Numbered from the stretch's first letter, positions 49,064 to 60,541 are shown. The stretch is DNA of 64,000 bases from Muribacter muris (GCF_001038205.1 NZ_JWIZ01000012.1:1-64000); one strand, 5' to 3'. Made by a program: numbers and translations. Notes: a model not told the origin generated them from the sequence alone.

Positions 49064-50161
49064 ATGACTAAAACCATCGTAATTAAATTGGGGACGAGTA
49101 CCCTCACTCACGGGACAAAGCATCTCAGCCGCCCGCATATGTTGGACATCGTCAAACAGATCGCCGAGCTACACCAACAAGGGCATCGGCTGATTTTAGT
49201 TACCTCCGGCGCAGTGGCAGCGGGGCGGGATTATTTGGGACACCGTGAGCTGCCTGCCACCCTTGCCAGCAAACAATTACTGGCAGCCGTCGGGCAAAGC
49301 CAACTTATTCAAGTCTGGGAAAGCCTTTTTTCAATTTACAATATCAAAATCGGGCAAATGTTGCTCACCCGTGCCGATATTGAAAATAAAGACCATTTTT
49401 TGAACGCTCGTGATACCTTAGCCGCCCTGCTTGAGCAGCAAATTATCCCGATCATCAATGAAAATGATGCAGTGGCAACCGCTGAATTTCGCATTGGCGA
49501 TAACGATAATTTATCTGCCCTTGTCGCTATCTTGGCACAAGCGGAGCAGTTGATTTTACTCACCGATCAAACCGCATTGTTCGACAGCGATCCCCGCACC
49601 AACCCAAATGCCAAACCGATTTCCGTGGTCGAAAAAATCACGCCTGATATTCGCCAAATCGCCGGCGGCAGTGTAACGGGTTTAGGCACAGGCGGTATGA
49701 GTACCAAAATTACCGCCGCCGATATTGCCACCCGCTCCGGCGTAGAAACCGTTATTGCCTCGGGTGAAACACCAAATGTGATTTTATCTCTCGTCAAAGG
49801 AGAGACCCTCGGCACACGCTTTTTAGTGCAAGCCGACCGTATTGAAGGACGTAAACAGTGGCTGTTCGGCGCTCCGCCAGCGGGCACGATTACGATTGAC
49901 CAAGGAGCTGAAGACGCGTTGTTAATTCAGCATAAATCCTTACTTCCCGCAGGGATTATCCATATTGAAGGGCAATTTGCCCGTGGCGAAGTGGTGAAAA
50001 TCCTCAATCAAGCAGGCAAGCCGTTAGCTCTCGGCATCAGCCGTTATAACAGTGAAGCATTGGTATTGATTAAGGGCAAAAAATCCAACGAGATCGAGCA
50101 ACTACTCGGCTATGAATTTGGTGCGGTGGCATTGCACCGTAACGAGATGATTATCTATTAA
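49064..50161 (+). CDS. proB: Glutamate 5-kinase
   Basis: The first step of proline synthesis. The 365-residue product (E. coli 367) has an amino-acid kinase domain ([48 protein letters not shown]) and a C-terminal PUA domain (about 275-365, with [18 protein letters not shown]). The ATG at 49064 is chosen over an in-frame TTG at 49052. proA does not follow as in E. coli; yfcA and nth do, on the same strand at 15 and 8 bases. Confidence 0.95.
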   Translation: MTKTIVIKLGTSTLTHGTKHLSRPHMLDIVKQIAELHQQGHRLILVTSGAVAAGRDYLGHRELPATLASKQLLAAVGQSQLIQVWESLFSIYNIKIGQMLLTRADIENKDHFLNARDTLAALLEQQIIPIINENDAVATAEFRIGDNDNLSALVAILAQAEQLILLTDQTALFDSDPRTNPNAKPISVVEKITPDIRQIAGGSVTGLGTGGMSTKITAADIATRSGVETVIASGETPNVILSLVKGETLGTRFLVQADRIEGRKQWLFGAPPAGTITIDQGAEDALLIQHKSLLPAGIIHIEGQFARGEVVKILNQAGKPLALGISRYNSEALVLIKGKKSNEIEQLLGYEFGAVALHRNEMIIY

Positions 50162-50176
50162 CAGTCGGAGGCACAG

Positions 50177-50941
50177 ATGGAATTAGGATTGGATATGCTC
50201 TCGCTGCTCTTTGGCGTGGCATTAGTGGCGGGCTTTATTGATGCTATCGCAGGCGGTGGTGGGCTACTCACCATTCCGGCATTATTGGCAACGGGTATGC
50301 CGCCGGCAGTCGCCCTAGGCACAAATAAATTACAAGCGTGTGGCGGTTCGTTTTCTGCTTCGCTCTATTTTCTGCGTCAGAAAGCCGTCAATCTACGCCA
50401 AATTTGGTTGCTCATCCTAATGACCTTTGTCGGCGCATCGCTCGGCACGCTCTTGGTGCAAAACATTGATGTCAATGCCCTCAAAGCGATCTTGCCCTTT
50501 CTCATTCTGTTGATTGCGATCTATTTTTTATTCAGCCCGTCTATCAGCGATAGCGATCGTAAACAACGCCTTAGTTACCCGCTATTTGCCTTTACTGCGG
50601 CTGTCGGTATCGGCTTTTATGACGGCGTTTTCGGCCCGGCGACCGGCTCATTCCTCACCCTCGCATTTTTACTCTTACTCGGCTTTAATTTAACCAAAAG
50701 CGTCGCCCACGCGAAAGTGCTTAATTTTACCTCTAATATTGCCTCGCTACTCTTTTTCGCATTGGGCGGCGATATTTTGTGGAAAGTGGGGTTGGTAATG
50801 ATGATCGGTCAGATTATCGGCGGCACACTTGGTGCAAAGATGGCAATCAGCAAGGGCAAGCAGATTATCCGCCCGTTGATTGTTACAATGTCGCTCATAA
50901 TGGTTGGCAAAATGCTGATCGATCAAGGCTACTTTTCTTAG
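50177..50941 (+). CDS. yfcA: TSUP family membrane transporter, YfcA-like
   Basis: A 254-residue TauE/SafE (TSUP) protein with seven to eight helices. The duplicated family motif is visible as AGFIDAIAGGGGLLTIPALL (18-37) and IGFYDGVFGPATGSFLTLAF (about 140-159). The family exports organosulfur anions such as sulfite or sulfoacetate, but the substrate of YfcA is unknown. It follows proB by 15 bases and precedes nth by eight. Confidence 0.88.
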   Translation: MELGLDMLSLLFGVALVAGFIDAIAGGGGLLTIPALLATGMPPAVALGTNKLQACGGSFSASLYFLRQKAVNLRQIWLLILMTFVGASLGTLLVQNIDVNALKAILPFLILLIAIYFLFSPSISDSDRKQRLSYPLFAFTAAVGIGFYDGVFGPATGSFLTLAFLLLLGFNLTKSVAHAKVLNFTSNIASLLFFALGGDILWKVGLVMMIGQIIGGTLGAKMAISKGKQIIRPLIVTMSLIMVGKMLIDQGYFS

Positions 50942-50949
50942 GATAAATA

Positions 50950-51585
50950 ATGAACAAAGCAAAACGTATTGAAATTTTAACGCGTTTACGGGATCAAAAT
51001 CCCCACCCCACGACTGAGCTTAATTACAGCAACCCGTTTGAATTACTGATTGCGGTGATTTTATCGGCGCAGGCTACCGATGTCGGCGTCAATAAAGCGA
51101 CCGCTAAGCTCTACCCTGTCGCCAATACCCCACAAGCGATTTTGGATCTTGGCGTGGACGGCTTAAAATCCTACATCAAAACGATCGGCTTATATAACAG
51201 CAAGGCAGAAAATATAATCAAAACCTGCCGAGATCTCATTGAAAAGCACAACGGTGAAGTGCCGCAAACCCGTGAGGAATTGGAAGCTCTCGCCGGTGTA
51301 GGGCGTAAAACCGCCAATGTAGTACTGAACACCGCTTTCGGGCAGCCGACCATTGCGGTCGATACCCATATTTTCCGTGTGTCTAACCGCACCAATTTTG
51401 CCCCCGGAAGAGATGTGGTGAAAGTAGAGGAAAAGTTGCTGAAGGTTGTGCCTGATGAATTTAAAGTCGATGTGCATCATTGGCTTATTTTGCACGGACG
51501 CTACACCTGCATTGCCCGCAAGCCCCGCTGCGGCTCGTGCATTATTGAAGATCTGTGCGAATACAAAGAGAAAACAGAGATTTAA
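50950..51585 (+). CDS. nth: Endonuclease III
   Basis: A DNA glycosylase and AP lyase that removes oxidised pyrimidines. The 211-residue product (exactly the E. coli length) has the helix-hairpin-helix LAGVGRKTANVVLN with catalytic Lys near 120, the Asp in VDTHIFRVSNR near 138, and a 4Fe-4S cluster CIARKPRCGSCIIEDLC at the C-terminus. It is last in proB-yfcA-nth. In E. coli it pairs with rnf genes, which are not here. Confidence 0.97.
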   Translation: MNKAKRIEILTRLRDQNPHPTTELNYSNPFELLIAVILSAQATDVGVNKATAKLYPVANTPQAILDLGVDGLKSYIKTIGLYNSKAENIIKTCRDLIEKHNGEVPQTREELEALAGVGRKTANVVLNTAFGQPTIAVDTHIFRVSNRTNFAPGRDVVKVEEKLLKVVPDEFKVDVHHWLILHGRYTCIARKPRCGSCIIEDLCEYKEKTEI

Positions 51586-51658
51586 ACCTCACCACAAGCG
51601 GTCGGTTTAAGGGCGTTTTTTGCAAATGGCGACATTGTGTCTCAGCTAGTTCAATCTA

Positions 51659-51683
51659 AAAGAGACACCACGTTGGTGTCCCT
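51659..51683. terminator. Hairpin between convergent nth and glgP
   Basis: GACACCA, CGT, TGGTGTC form a 7-bp perfect stem, preceded by AAAAGA and followed by CCCTTT. On the minus strand the stem ends in TCTCTTTTAG. It probably stops glgP transcription. The GGTGTCC sequence resembles the GTGTCC hairpins of the repeats at 1-97 and 7822-7987. Confidence 0.55.
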
Positions 51684-51814
51684 TTCATCATAATCAGCAA
51701 TGACTTGAGCTTATCACAATCGCTAACAAAACGTGCCTAAAATTCAACTTTATCCCCTACGGCATATCATTGATTTTGCACATTTTCCACCGTAACTGAC
51801 CGCTTGTAACGCCT

Positions 51815-54319
51815 CTATTTCGATCTCACACGCTCGGTAGCGTCAGTGAACAACTCGGCGATTTTAGGTTGCGTGGCAATCTGTTCATCGCTCATTGGCT
51901 CAATCTGCCAAATCTCACGGGCATAATCCAGCACGGATCGATCCGATGAGAAATAACCCATATTGGCAATGTTAATCATCGCTGAACGTGCCCACGCTTT
52001 TTTATCGCGGAAATAATCGGCGACCTGTTCTTGCGTGTCCACATAGCTGCGGTAATCGGCGCAGGCTTGATAGTAATCCCCTGAATTTAAAATCAGATCT
52101 TGGTAGCGATACGGATCGTCCGGTGAGAATTTGCCGTTCAGAATTTGTGAGATTGCTTCGTTGAGCTCGCCGTCCCGCTCAAAATAGTGGTAGGGTGAAT
52201 AACCGTTGCGGCGTAAAGCCTCCACCTGTTCCACCGTATGACCGAAGATGAAAATGTTCTCCCGTCCGACTCTCTCCAAAATCTCGACATTCGCGCCGTC
52301 TAGCGTGCCTATCGTTAATGCACCGTTCAACGCAAATTTCATATTTGACGTACCGGAGGCTTCCGTACCGGCAAGGGAAATCTGCTCGGAAAGATCCGCC
52401 GCCGGAATAATCAGTTGCGCTAGGCTTACGCTGTAATTCGGGATAAACACCACTTTGATTAAATCACGGATACGAGGGTCATTATTCACCACGTTTGCCA
52501 CATCATTGATCAGGCGGATCACCTTTTTCGCCGCATAATATGCACTGGCGGCTTTACCGGCAAAAATAAACACCCTCGGCTGCCAGTCTGCTGTCGGATT
52601 TTTCAAGATACGGTTATAAAGGGTGATGATGTGTAGCACGTTGAGCTGCTGGCGTTTATATTTATGGATACGCTTGATTTGTACGTCAAAAATCGCTTCT
52701 GGATTAAGCGTAATACCTTGTGTTTTTTCAATGTAAGCGGCAAGTTTGCGTTTATTTTCAACTTTAACCGCTATCACTTCCGCTTGAACATTCGGATCGT
52801 CAATCAAGCGGTTTAATTTATCCAACTCGGTCAGCGCCGTTCGCCAGTTTTGCCCGATATGTTTATCTAAAATGCGGGTCAATCCCGGATTGGCAATCTG
52901 AATCCAACGGCGAGGAGTTACACCGTTCGTAACATTGGTAAAACGTTCCGGGTAAATGCGGGCAAAATCGGCAAAGATAGATTCTACCATTAAATCGGAA
53001 TGGATTTTTGCCACCCCGTTTACTTTGCTTGAGGCAATCACTGCCAGCCACGCCATTCGTACTCGGCGTTCGCCGTTTTCGTCAATAATGGAGACTCGGC
53101 GGACAAGATCGTCATCTCCGACAAATTTTTCCCGCACTTGTTGCAAGAACCATTCGTTAATCTCAAAAATAATCTGTAAATGACGAGGTAAAATACGGGC
53201 AATCATTTCTACCGGCCAGCTTTCAAGGGCTTCGCTCATCAAAGTGTGGTTGGTATAGTAGAAGGTCTTGCGGGTAATCTCCCACGCTTTTGCCCAGTCA
53301 TAGCCTTTATCGTCGATTAAAATGCGCATCAACTCCGGAATGGCGAGGGTCGGGTGCGTATCATTCAAGTGAATTGCCACTTTATCGGCTAAATTCTCGC
53401 AAGATCCGGATTCGACTTCGTGGCGGCGAAGAATGTCTTGCACCGAGGCACTACATAGAAAATATTCTTGACGCAAACGTAATTCCCGTCCGTTGTAGGT
53501 AGAGTCGTCAGGATAAAGCACTCGAGACACATTTTCCGAGCTGTTTTGGTGGCTCATTGCCGCAAAATAATCACCTCGGTTAAAATCCGCCAAATCAAAC
53601 ACTTTTTCACCGGCGTGGGCAGACCAAAGCCGCAAACTATTGGTTGCGGAGGTTTCAAAACCGGGGATCAGTTGATCGTGTGCCTGTGCAATAATTTCTT
53701 CTTCCGCACGCCAATGGGTCTTCTTACCTTCCTGCCACGTTCTACCGCCAAAACGGACTTTAAAACGCTTACTGGCACGCACATAAGGCCAAGCAAATTC
53801 TTGCTCAAGCCAATAATCCGGATGCTCCACTTGTTCCCCATTTTTAATTTCTTGGCGGAACATACCGTATTCATAGCGAATCCCATAGCCGATAGCCGGA
53901 ATTTTCATTGCGGCTAAGCTGTCCATATAACAGGCGGCTAAACGTCCTAACCCACCGTTGCCTAAACCGGGATCGCCTTCTTCGTTGATAATATCCTCTA
54001 AATCCTGCCCCAGTTCATCAAACGCCGCTTTCACTAATTCATAAACACCTTCTGCAATCATTGCATTACTGAAGGTTCTCCCCATCAAAAACTCCATAGA
54101 GAGATAATAGACACGGCGACTGGTATTTGCCGCTTGGCTGCGACGGGTTTGCAGCCACGATTGAGTGGACAGATCCCGCACAACACGCAGAGCTGCATTC
54201 AGCCAGTTGCGTCGGCTCGCCTCCCGTGGTTCAACCCCTAATGCAAATACCAATTTATGCAAAATCGCCTTCTTCACATCTTGAATGTTATCAGGACTTA
54301 ATGATGTAGAATGCCCCAT
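51815..54319 (-). CDS. glgP: Glycogen/maltodextrin phosphorylase
   Basis: Releases glucose-1-phosphate from alpha-1,4-glucan. The 834-residue product (E. coli GlgP 815) has [18 protein letters not shown] near 70, [45 protein letters not shown], and the PLP lysine in [16 protein letters not shown] near 680. It is closer to GlgP than MalP by sequence memory, but either reaction is possible. The other glg genes are not adjacent, although glgP often ends the glgBXCAP cluster. Confidence 0.9.
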   Translation of the reverse strand: MGHSTSLSPDNIQDVKKAILHKLVFALGVEPREASRRNWLNAALRVVRDLSTQSWLQTRRSQAANTSRRVYYLSMEFLMGRTFSNAMIAEGVYELVKAAFDELGQDLEDIINEEGDPGLGNGGLGRLAACYMDSLAAMKIPAIGYGIRYEYGMFRQEIKNGEQVEHPDYWLEQEFAWPYVRASKRFKVRFGGRTWQEGKKTHWRAEEEIIAQAHDQLIPGFETSATNSLRLWSAHAGEKVFDLADFNRGDYFAAMSHQNSSENVSRVLYPDDSTYNGRELRLRQEYFLCSASVQDILRRHEVESGSCENLADKVAIHLNDTHPTLAIPELMRILIDDKGYDWAKAWEITRKTFYYTNHTLMSEALESWPVEMIARILPRHLQIIFEINEWFLQQVREKFVGDDDLVRRVSIIDENGERRVRMAWLAVIASSKVNGVAKIHSDLMVESIFADFARIYPERFTNVTNGVTPRRWIQIANPGLTRILDKHIGQNWRTALTELDKLNRLIDDPNVQAEVIAVKVENKRKLAAYIEKTQGITLNPEAIFDVQIKRIHKYKRQQLNVLHIITLYNRILKNPTADWQPRVFIFAGKAASAYYAAKKVIRLINDVANVVNNDPRIRDLIKVVFIPNYSVSLAQLIIPAADLSEQISLAGTEASGTSNMKFALNGALTIGTLDGANVEILERVGRENIFIFGHTVEQVEALRRNGYSPYHYFERDGELNEAISQILNGKFSPDDPYRYQDLILNSGDYYQACADYRSYVDTQEQVADYFRDKKAWARSAMINIANMGYFSSDRSVLDYAREIWQIEPMSDEQIATQPKIAELFTDATERVRSK

Positions 54320-54472
54320 TTAACTAGACCTCCAAAGTAGAATGATACGTTAAAAAATCGCCGCATATTTTACAATTATTTTCCACAAAATCCCATTACT
54401 TACCCTGTTTAAAATAAACTGACAAACCATTAAAAATAACATTATCAAACAGGATATTCGATGAAATTAGTC

Positions 54473-54500
54473 TTGCTTTTTAATAAAACCGCATTAAAAT
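54473..54500 (+). promoter_or_regulatory. Probable promoter of rplY
   Basis: TTGCTT (54473-54478) and TAAAAT (54495-54500) are separated by 16 bases. Transcription would begin near 54507, giving a leader of about 95 bases. Confidence 0.5.
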
Positions 54501-54507
54501 ATGCGCT

Positions 54508-54600
54508 CGGCTTTTTGCCGTTAATTTTTTTGGGAATAGCTGGGTCGCCTGCTATTTTTGATTCACGGAACATTCGTTCCCCAATAATGAGACTTAAACA
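54508..54600 (+). promoter_or_regulatory. Structured leader of rplY
   Basis: The leader holds CGGC-TTTTT-GCCG (54508-54520) followed by TTAATTTTTTT, a weak terminator-like hairpin, and a second stem GGAAC-ATTC-GTTCC (54567-54580) close to the start. Upstream of the ATG there is only GAG as ribosome site. L25 autoregulation through its own leader is documented in enterobacteria; whether these stems serve it here is inference. Confidence 0.45.
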
Positions 54601-54888
54601 ATGTCATTCAAATTTGAAGCTGAAGTTCGTTCGGCGCAAGGTAAGGGTGCGAGCCGCCGCCTGCGTCATAATGGTCAAGTGCCTGCAATCATCTACGGTG
54701 GTAAAGCAGAGCCTGTATCCATCATTTTAGATCACGATAAAGTTAACAACGCTCAAATCCACGATGCGTTCTATAACGAAGTATTAACTATCGTTGTTGC
54801 CGGCAAAGAAGAGCAAGTCAAAGTACAAGCCATTCAACGCCACCCGACTAAACCAAAACTTGTTCATTTAGACTTTAAACGCGTTTAA
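54601..54888 (+). CDS. rplY: 50S ribosomal protein L25
   Basis: Binds 5S rRNA in the large subunit. The 95-residue product is the short E. coli-type L25 without a CTC domain: [20 protein letters not shown] near the start, VPAIIYGG, and the C-terminal [18 protein letters not shown] strong terminator follows. A longer frame starting at 54461 overlaps this gene in another frame and is not considered real. Confidence 0.97.
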   Translation: MSFKFEAEVRSAQGKGASRRLRHNGQVPAIIYGGKAEPVSIILDHDKVNNAQIHDAFYNEVLTIVVAGKEEQVKVQAIQRHPTKPKLVHLDFKRV

Positions 54889-54913
54889 TTTTAGCGTAGC
54901 CTAAACGAAATAG

Positions 54914-54944
54914 AAAAAGCCCTTTTAGAATGAAAGGGCTTTTT
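54914..54944 (+). terminator. Rho-independent terminator of rplY
   Basis: AAAAAGCCCTTT and AAAGGGCTTTTT pair over 12 bp with a loop TTAGAATG and a T run. It begins 26 bases after the rplY stop. Confidence 0.92.
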
Positions 54945-55182
54945 AGTCGCTAAAATATAAGCCCTCAAATAAATAATAACTATAATCATAGCGATACCAA
55001 CGAATCTGTTAGAAGCCTATTTATAGTATTCCTTTTCGTTTTAATTACAAATCTTTCCATTTCTTGTAATATTTCCTTAACCAAGATGACTTAAACGAAC
55101 GAGTCATTGCGACTATTTAACGAATACGGTATCTCACTTGAGGGTAGAATTCTTTTAGTTTTTCACTTAAAAGGAACTGAAA

Positions 55183-55806
55183 ATGAACACTCTCATTGAA
55201 TTTGCGGCGAAAATCATCGCCCCGTTACAACGCCAATTTATCCATTTTATCCGTATTGCCATTTTTATTGTGATGCTTTGGATTGGAGGCTTAAAGGCCT
55301 TTCAATATGAAGCAGACGGTATTGCACATTTTGTATCAAACAGCCCGTTTATGAGCTTTTTATACAATAATAGCGACAAATATGCACCGAATGAAAAAGG
55401 TGAAATGGTTAAAGAGTATGTATTACATAAAAACCCGGAAGGCAAAATGGTGCTGAAAAATATTGAATGGCACAAACAAAATGGGACTTATACATTCTCC
55501 TACGGTTTAGGGACAGTGATTGTGTCTATCGGCATTTTAACCTTACTCGGTATTTGGTTTCCGAAAATCGGCATTGTCGGCGGCTTACTGACGTTTGGAA
55601 TGTCGATTGTTACCCTCTCTTTCCTGATTACCACACCGGAAACTTGGGTGCCGAATTTAGGCGGGGATCTCCCAACCCCAAATCACGGTTTCCCTTATTT
55701 GTCAGCGGCAGGCAGGTTGATTGTAAAAGATATTATTATGATGGCGGGTGGCTTAACAGCGGCAGCAGAATGTGCTAACCGTCTTTTACATCGTCAAACA
55801 GCATAA
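55183..55806 (+). CDS. DUF417 family membrane protein, RclC/YkgB-like
   Basis: A 207-residue inner-membrane protein with about four helices (RIAIFIVMLWIGGLKAFQYE at 24-43; a pair at about 110-155; and a C-terminal KDIIMMAGGLTAAAE). The pattern FQYEADGIAHFVSNSPFMSF is the DUF417 signature; the E. coli member RclC belongs to the reactive-chlorine-resistance rclABC set. The other rcl genes and regulator are missing here, so that role is only inferred. It has a clear AAAAGGAAC ribosome site. The 294 bases upstream after rplY are AT-rich and show no gene. Confidence 0.82.
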   Translation: MNTLIEFAAKIIAPLQRQFIHFIRIAIFIVMLWIGGLKAFQYEADGIAHFVSNSPFMSFLYNNSDKYAPNEKGEMVKEYVLHKNPEGKMVLKNIEWHKQNGTYTFSYGLGTVIVSIGILTLLGIWFPKIGIVGGLLTFGMSIVTLSFLITTPETWVPNLGGDLPTPNHGFPYLSAAGRLIVKDIIMMAGGLTAAAECANRLLHRQTA

Positions 55807-55833
55807 CAATATTTTGTATTCAGTATAAAAAAA

Positions 55834-55860
55834 CAGGCGGTCTTTTCCGCCTGCTTTTAT
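55834..55860 (+). terminator. Rho-independent terminator after the DUF417 gene
   Basis: CAGGCGG, TCTTTT, CCGCCTG and a TTTTATTT tail. On the minus strand it is followed by a TTTTTTTAT run, so it also serves gdhA, which ends at 55897. Confidence 0.9.
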
Positions 55861-55896
55861 TTGAGTTACAAAAAAACCGTTGCAACCGACCGGGTG

Positions 55897-57282
<1,386 letters not shown>

Positions 57283-57377
57283 TTAGCAATGTTGTTGAGA
57301 TTTGCAATATCAAATTAGAAAAATTTATATCAATAATTAAAAAAACTATGCTTAACCGCCGTTTTTTTGGTCTGTTT

Positions 57378-57393
57378 TGTGAAAGTGATCACA
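57378..57393. promoter_or_regulatory. Perfect CRP box between gdhA and ubiG
   Basis: TGTGA, AAGTGA, TCACA matches at all ten core positions. It is about equally far (some 144 and 141 bases) from the starts of the divergent gdhA and ubiG. On the gdhA side a TAAGCATAGT sequence roughly 30 bases further downstream could be a -10. The remaining gap (57235-57533) holds an uptake sequence at 57481 and no gene. Confidence 0.7.
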
Positions 57394-57533
57394 CTTTTAA
57401 GCTGAATATTACCGCTGACCAACAAAATATCTCCACCAGTCCCTTTTCCTGCGGAATTAGGCTACAATAACGGCAGGTTGCAAGCGGTCGAATACCGGCG
57501 TTTTTTTGCAACCGCTTTACATTCAGGTAAGTT

Positions 57534-58247
57534 ATGAAAAATATCGATCAACACGAAATTGCAAAATTTGAAAAAATGGCGAAAAGCTGGTGGGATCCGC
57601 ACGGCGATTTCAAGCCCCTTCACTTGCTCAATCCGGTTCGGCTCGCCTATATCAATGAAAAAGCGGGCGGTCTGTTCGGCAAACGGGTCTTGGATGTCGG
57701 CTGCGGGGCGGGCATTTTAAGCGAGGCGATGGCAAAGCAAGGGGCTGAAGTGATCGGCATTGATATGACCGATGAGCCGCTACACATTGCCAAACAACAC
57801 GCCGAGCAGAGCGGTTTAGCCATTGACTATCAACAAATCACTGTTGAAGATTTTCGCCAACAACTGACCGCTTGCGATCAGCCAAAATTCGATGTCATCA
57901 CCTGTATGGAAATGCTGGAACACGTTCCCGATCCGCTCTCCATTATCCAAAGTTGTCAAGCGCTGCTCAAACCAAACGGCGTGCTATTTCTATCCACGAT
58001 TAACCGCACCTTTAAAGCCTATATGTTGGTGATTATCGGGGCGGAATATGTGCTGAAAATGCTGCCGAAAGGCACACATCAATTTGAAAAGTTTATTAAG
58101 CCGGCGGAATTGCTGAATTGGTGCGATCAGGCGGGCTTAACCTGTCGGGAAATGGTCGGCTATCATTTCAACCCTCTGTGTGAAACCTTCCGCCTTAACC
58201 ACGATGTGAGCTGTAACTACATCGCCACCCTCACTCACCTTGATTAG
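57534..58247 (+). CDS. ubiG: Ubiquinone biosynthesis O-methyltransferase
   Basis: Carries out the two O-methylations of ubiquinone synthesis. The 237-residue product (E. coli 240) has [20 protein letters not shown] (SAM motif I) and [18 protein letters not shown], then [10 protein letters not shown], and a final [19 protein letters not shown]. It converges with the bio operon. Confidence 0.96.
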   Translation: MKNIDQHEIAKFEKMAKSWWDPHGDFKPLHLLNPVRLAYINEKAGGLFGKRVLDVGCGAGILSEAMAKQGAEVIGIDMTDEPLHIAKQHAEQSGLAIDYQQITVEDFRQQLTACDQPKFDVITCMEMLEHVPDPLSIIQSCQALLKPNGVLFLSTINRTFKAYMLVIIGAEYVLKMLPKGTHQFEKFIKPAELLNWCDQAGLTCREMVGYHFNPLCETFRLNHDVSCNYIATLTHLD

Positions 58248-58255
58248 CCCTTAGG

Positions 58256-58507
58256 CTAGTCTCGGCTAAGGGTAACGGGCAGGGCTAAGGTATCCAGCAC
58301 AAAGCTGAGGGGCAAATCGACCACCGCCAGCACGCCCAATACGTTGCCCTCTTGAATAGCCTGAAAATCTCGGCGTACGCCGCCATAGACACGGTAATCA
58401 TTTTCGGCAAAACTGATCACCGTGCCGCAAGCGGTCAGTTGTAGCACTAAAGTTGCAAAAATCCCCCGTTTTAACCACTTAATGCCCTTGGCATTACCTT
58501 TTTTCAT
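58256..58507 (-). CDS. YceK/YidQ-like lipoprotein (DUF1375)
   Basis: An 83-residue lipoprotein with a signal peptide ending in the lipobox LTAC (Cys near residue 27), followed by GTVISFAENDYRVYGGVRRD and then VLAVVDLPLSFVLDTLALPV, the family's conserved DLPLS..LDT..LP motif. Function unknown. It begins inside the bioD stop (TGATG), so it is the last gene of the biotin operon, which is not known to need it. The ATG at 58507 is preferred to the GTG at 58510. Confidence 0.83.
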   Translation of the reverse strand: MKKGNAKGIKWLKRGIFATLVLQLTACGTVISFAENDYRVYGGVRRDFQAIQEGNVLGVLAVVDLPLSFVLDTLALPVTLSRD

Positions 58508-59151
58508 CACTTCAAATCCTGTATCGGTAAACGTACAAATTGTGCTTCGGGAAAATTGTCGGCAAGGTAACGGCGAAGATAACGCTGGGTTTCTTGACTG
58601 ATGAGCGGATCAGCAACGGGATAGTCGTTATAAATCACCATTTGGAGCGGAATGTGATGTATGCGGCACATTTCAAGGTTCAACAAGCTGTGATTAAGGC
58701 TGCCGAGCCTGCCGGACGTTACCAATATCAGCGGATAACCGCACGCTCGCAGGTAATCGAAAGTGGTTCGGCTCTCGGTATAAGGCACAAGCAAACCGCC
58801 CGCCCCTTCCAACAAGACATAATCATAATTTGCACTTAAACAGGCGGTCGCTTGGGTGATCTTTTCTGCATCAATGCTCTCCTCTGCCAAACGCGCCGCC
58901 AAATGCGGCGAGCAGGGATAAGGGAAAATGTAAGGGCAGGTCAGCCCCTGCCGATCAGCTTCGGTTAAGCCGATACCCTGCATCTGTCGGTGTAGCCGAA
59001 TATCCTCGGACATCGTCTCACCGCCAGTCTGCACCATTTTTTGCGTGATGACCGAATACCCCTGCATCATTAGCTGTTTAGCATACCAGCCCGTTGCCAC
59101 ACTTTTTCCTACATCCGTGTCAATGCCGGATACAAAAATCACTTTGCCCAT
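58507..59151 (-). CDS. bioD: Dethiobiotin synthetase
   Basis: Closes the ureido ring of biotin using CO2 and ATP. The 214-residue product has the P-loop FVSGIDTDVGKSVATGWYA (5-23), the QKMVQTGG segment where the substrate binds, and LEGAGGLLVPYTESRT near 110. It follows bioC directly (TAA then ATG). Confidence 0.93.
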   Translation of the reverse strand: MGKVIFVSGIDTDVGKSVATGWYAKQLMMQGYSVITQKMVQTGGETMSEDIRLHRQMQGIGLTEADRQGLTCPYIFPYPCSPHLAARLAEESIDAEKITQATACLSANYDYVLLEGAGGLLVPYTESRTTFDYLRACGYPLILVTSGRLGSLNHSLLNLEMCRIHHIPLQMVIYNDYPVADPLISQETQRYLRRYLADNFPEAQFVRLPIQDLK

Positions 59152-59901
59152 TTATGCTTTCACCCTCGCTAACAGGTATAACGGCGTATAAGTCAGGCTC
59201 ACGCCACCATTGCTGCTGTAATACTGTTGATAGTCGGCACAAAATCGCTTGAGCCGCCCTTTTGTCCACGCCTGTCGGCTGACCGCCGTTACGCCGCTCT
59301 GCTGCAAATGGCGTAATACCGCCAACGGCGATTCAAATATCAAGCGGATTTGCGCACTTTCCGTGTGCAAAATTTGAAAATCCGCCGCCAGCCAATCGTG
59401 CCATTGTTGAATGCTCGGATAATCCAACCCAATCTGCGTCAAACGGCGGATTTCCACCAAATTATCGGGGCTAAACACGCTAAACAGTAACAAACCGTTC
59501 GGCTTGAGATGCCGTTTGAGCCGAGTTAAAAAACGGGGCGGATCAGCAAACCACTGGAACGTGGAAGCGGACGCAATCAAATCAAACTGCCGCGCTAATG
59601 CCAGCGCCTCCGCATCGCCTACGATTAAGTGATACGGCTGGGTCAGACGGGCTGCCAGATGTTCGTCCACCTCGCACAAATCGTTCAGCCACCACTGTTT
59701 TGCAGCAATATGTTGTTGCAATAAACTGCTGAAATGCCCTGTGCCGCAACCGATTTCCAAAATATCTTCAAAATCCGACCGCGTGTTTTGCAAGATTGAA
59801 AGCAAACGCCGATTGATCTGTTGCTGTGCCTTTGCCTGCCTGTCATAAAAGGGTAACGCACGCTGAAAACGGCGTTGAACCGCCTGTTTATTTACGTCCA
59901 T
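59152..59901 (-). CDS. bioC: Malonyl-ACP O-methyltransferase BioC
   Basis: Methylates malonyl-ACP so that it can be elongated to pimeloyl-ACP, the first step of biotin synthesis. The 249-residue product has ILEIGCGTGHFSSLLQQHIA as SAM motif I and ASASTFQWFADPPRFL. The ATG at 59901 lies inside the end of bioG (10-base overlap); a TTG at 59913 is an alternative but less likely. Substrate specificity is inferred from context and BioC homology. Confidence 0.9.
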   Translation of the reverse strand: MDVNKQAVQRRFQRALPFYDRQAKAQQQINRRLLSILQNTRSDFEDILEIGCGTGHFSSLLQQHIAAKQWWLNDLCEVDEHLAARLTQPYHLIVGDAEALALARQFDLIASASTFQWFADPPRFLTRLKRHLKPNGLLLFSVFSPDNLVEIRRLTQIGLDYPSIQQWHDWLAADFQILHTESAQIRLIFESPLAVLRHLQQSGVTAVSRQAWTKGRLKRFCADYQQYYSSNGGVSLTYTPLYLLARVKA

Positions 59902-60533
59902 AGTTCGTCCCAACGGCTAAAGGCAGGCAAAAGATAATGCTCCCCTTCCAGCGTGCGAACGGCACAACGGTTCGCCCAATAGGCGTGCTGGTTTTGGGCG
60001 GGGAAAATTTTATCTTGTGTGCCGATAACAGCGTGTGTCCACGCCAATAAATCCGTGCGGGTATCATTGCAAATTGCGTGGAAAAGTGCGGTCAGTTCTG
60101 CGTGAAGCTCGTCAAAGCGACGCTGATCCTGACGTTGCTGATAGTCGCTTAGTCCTTTACCGCACATTCTGCGTTCAAATTTTTGGCGTGAGTGTGGCGT
60201 TAAACCCGCTAAGGTTGCCGTAAAAATCGCCGGCGGAATACCGTATTGCGCATTGCAGGGGTTTGCAGTGCCGTTAATCGCCGTTGCCGACAGTAGCGAA
60301 TGCCCGCCCAATACCCGCTCCGCAACCCACACGCCCAGCGACCACGCCACCACTCTGATATTGCGATACGGAGCAAAATCAAATGCCAATGCAACATCCC
60401 GATAATCATAGCAGATCAGCACATCATAGCCGTCAGGCAAGCCTAAATGCGCAATGACCGATGGGGGTGTGCCCCAGCCGGCAAAATAGACGAGTAAATC
60501 CGGTTGTTGTCGGCGATGCCAAATGTATTTCAT
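59892..60533 (-). CDS. bioG: Pimeloyl-ACP methyl ester esterase BioG
   Basis: An alpha/beta hydrolase that frees pimeloyl-ACP from its methyl ester and replaces BioH; known in H. influenzae. The 213-residue product has VVAWSLGVWVAERVLGG near 75 (nucleophile Ser in WSLGVW) and a C-terminal EGEHYLLPAF with the catalytic histidine. The ATG at 60533 follows an AAGGAAC ribosome site; the TTG at 60551 is not needed. It sits between bioF and bioC. Confidence 0.9.
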   Translation of the reverse strand: MKYIWHRRQQPDLLVYFAGWGTPPSVIAHLGLPDGYDVLICYDYRDVALAFDFAPYRNIRVVAWSLGVWVAERVLGGHSLLSATAINGTANPCNAQYGIPPAIFTATLAGLTPHSRQKFERRMCGKGLSDYQQRQDQRRFDELHAELTALFHAICNDTRTDLLAWTHAVIGTQDKIFPAQNQHAYWANRCAVRTLEGEHYLLPAFSRWDELWT

Positions 60534-60541
60534 AGCGTTCC

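Noticed and set aside
54461-54730. An 89-codon open frame over the rplY leader
   Set aside because: It overlaps rplY in another frame and contains the rplY promoter and leader hairpins; the later part has no protein-like features.
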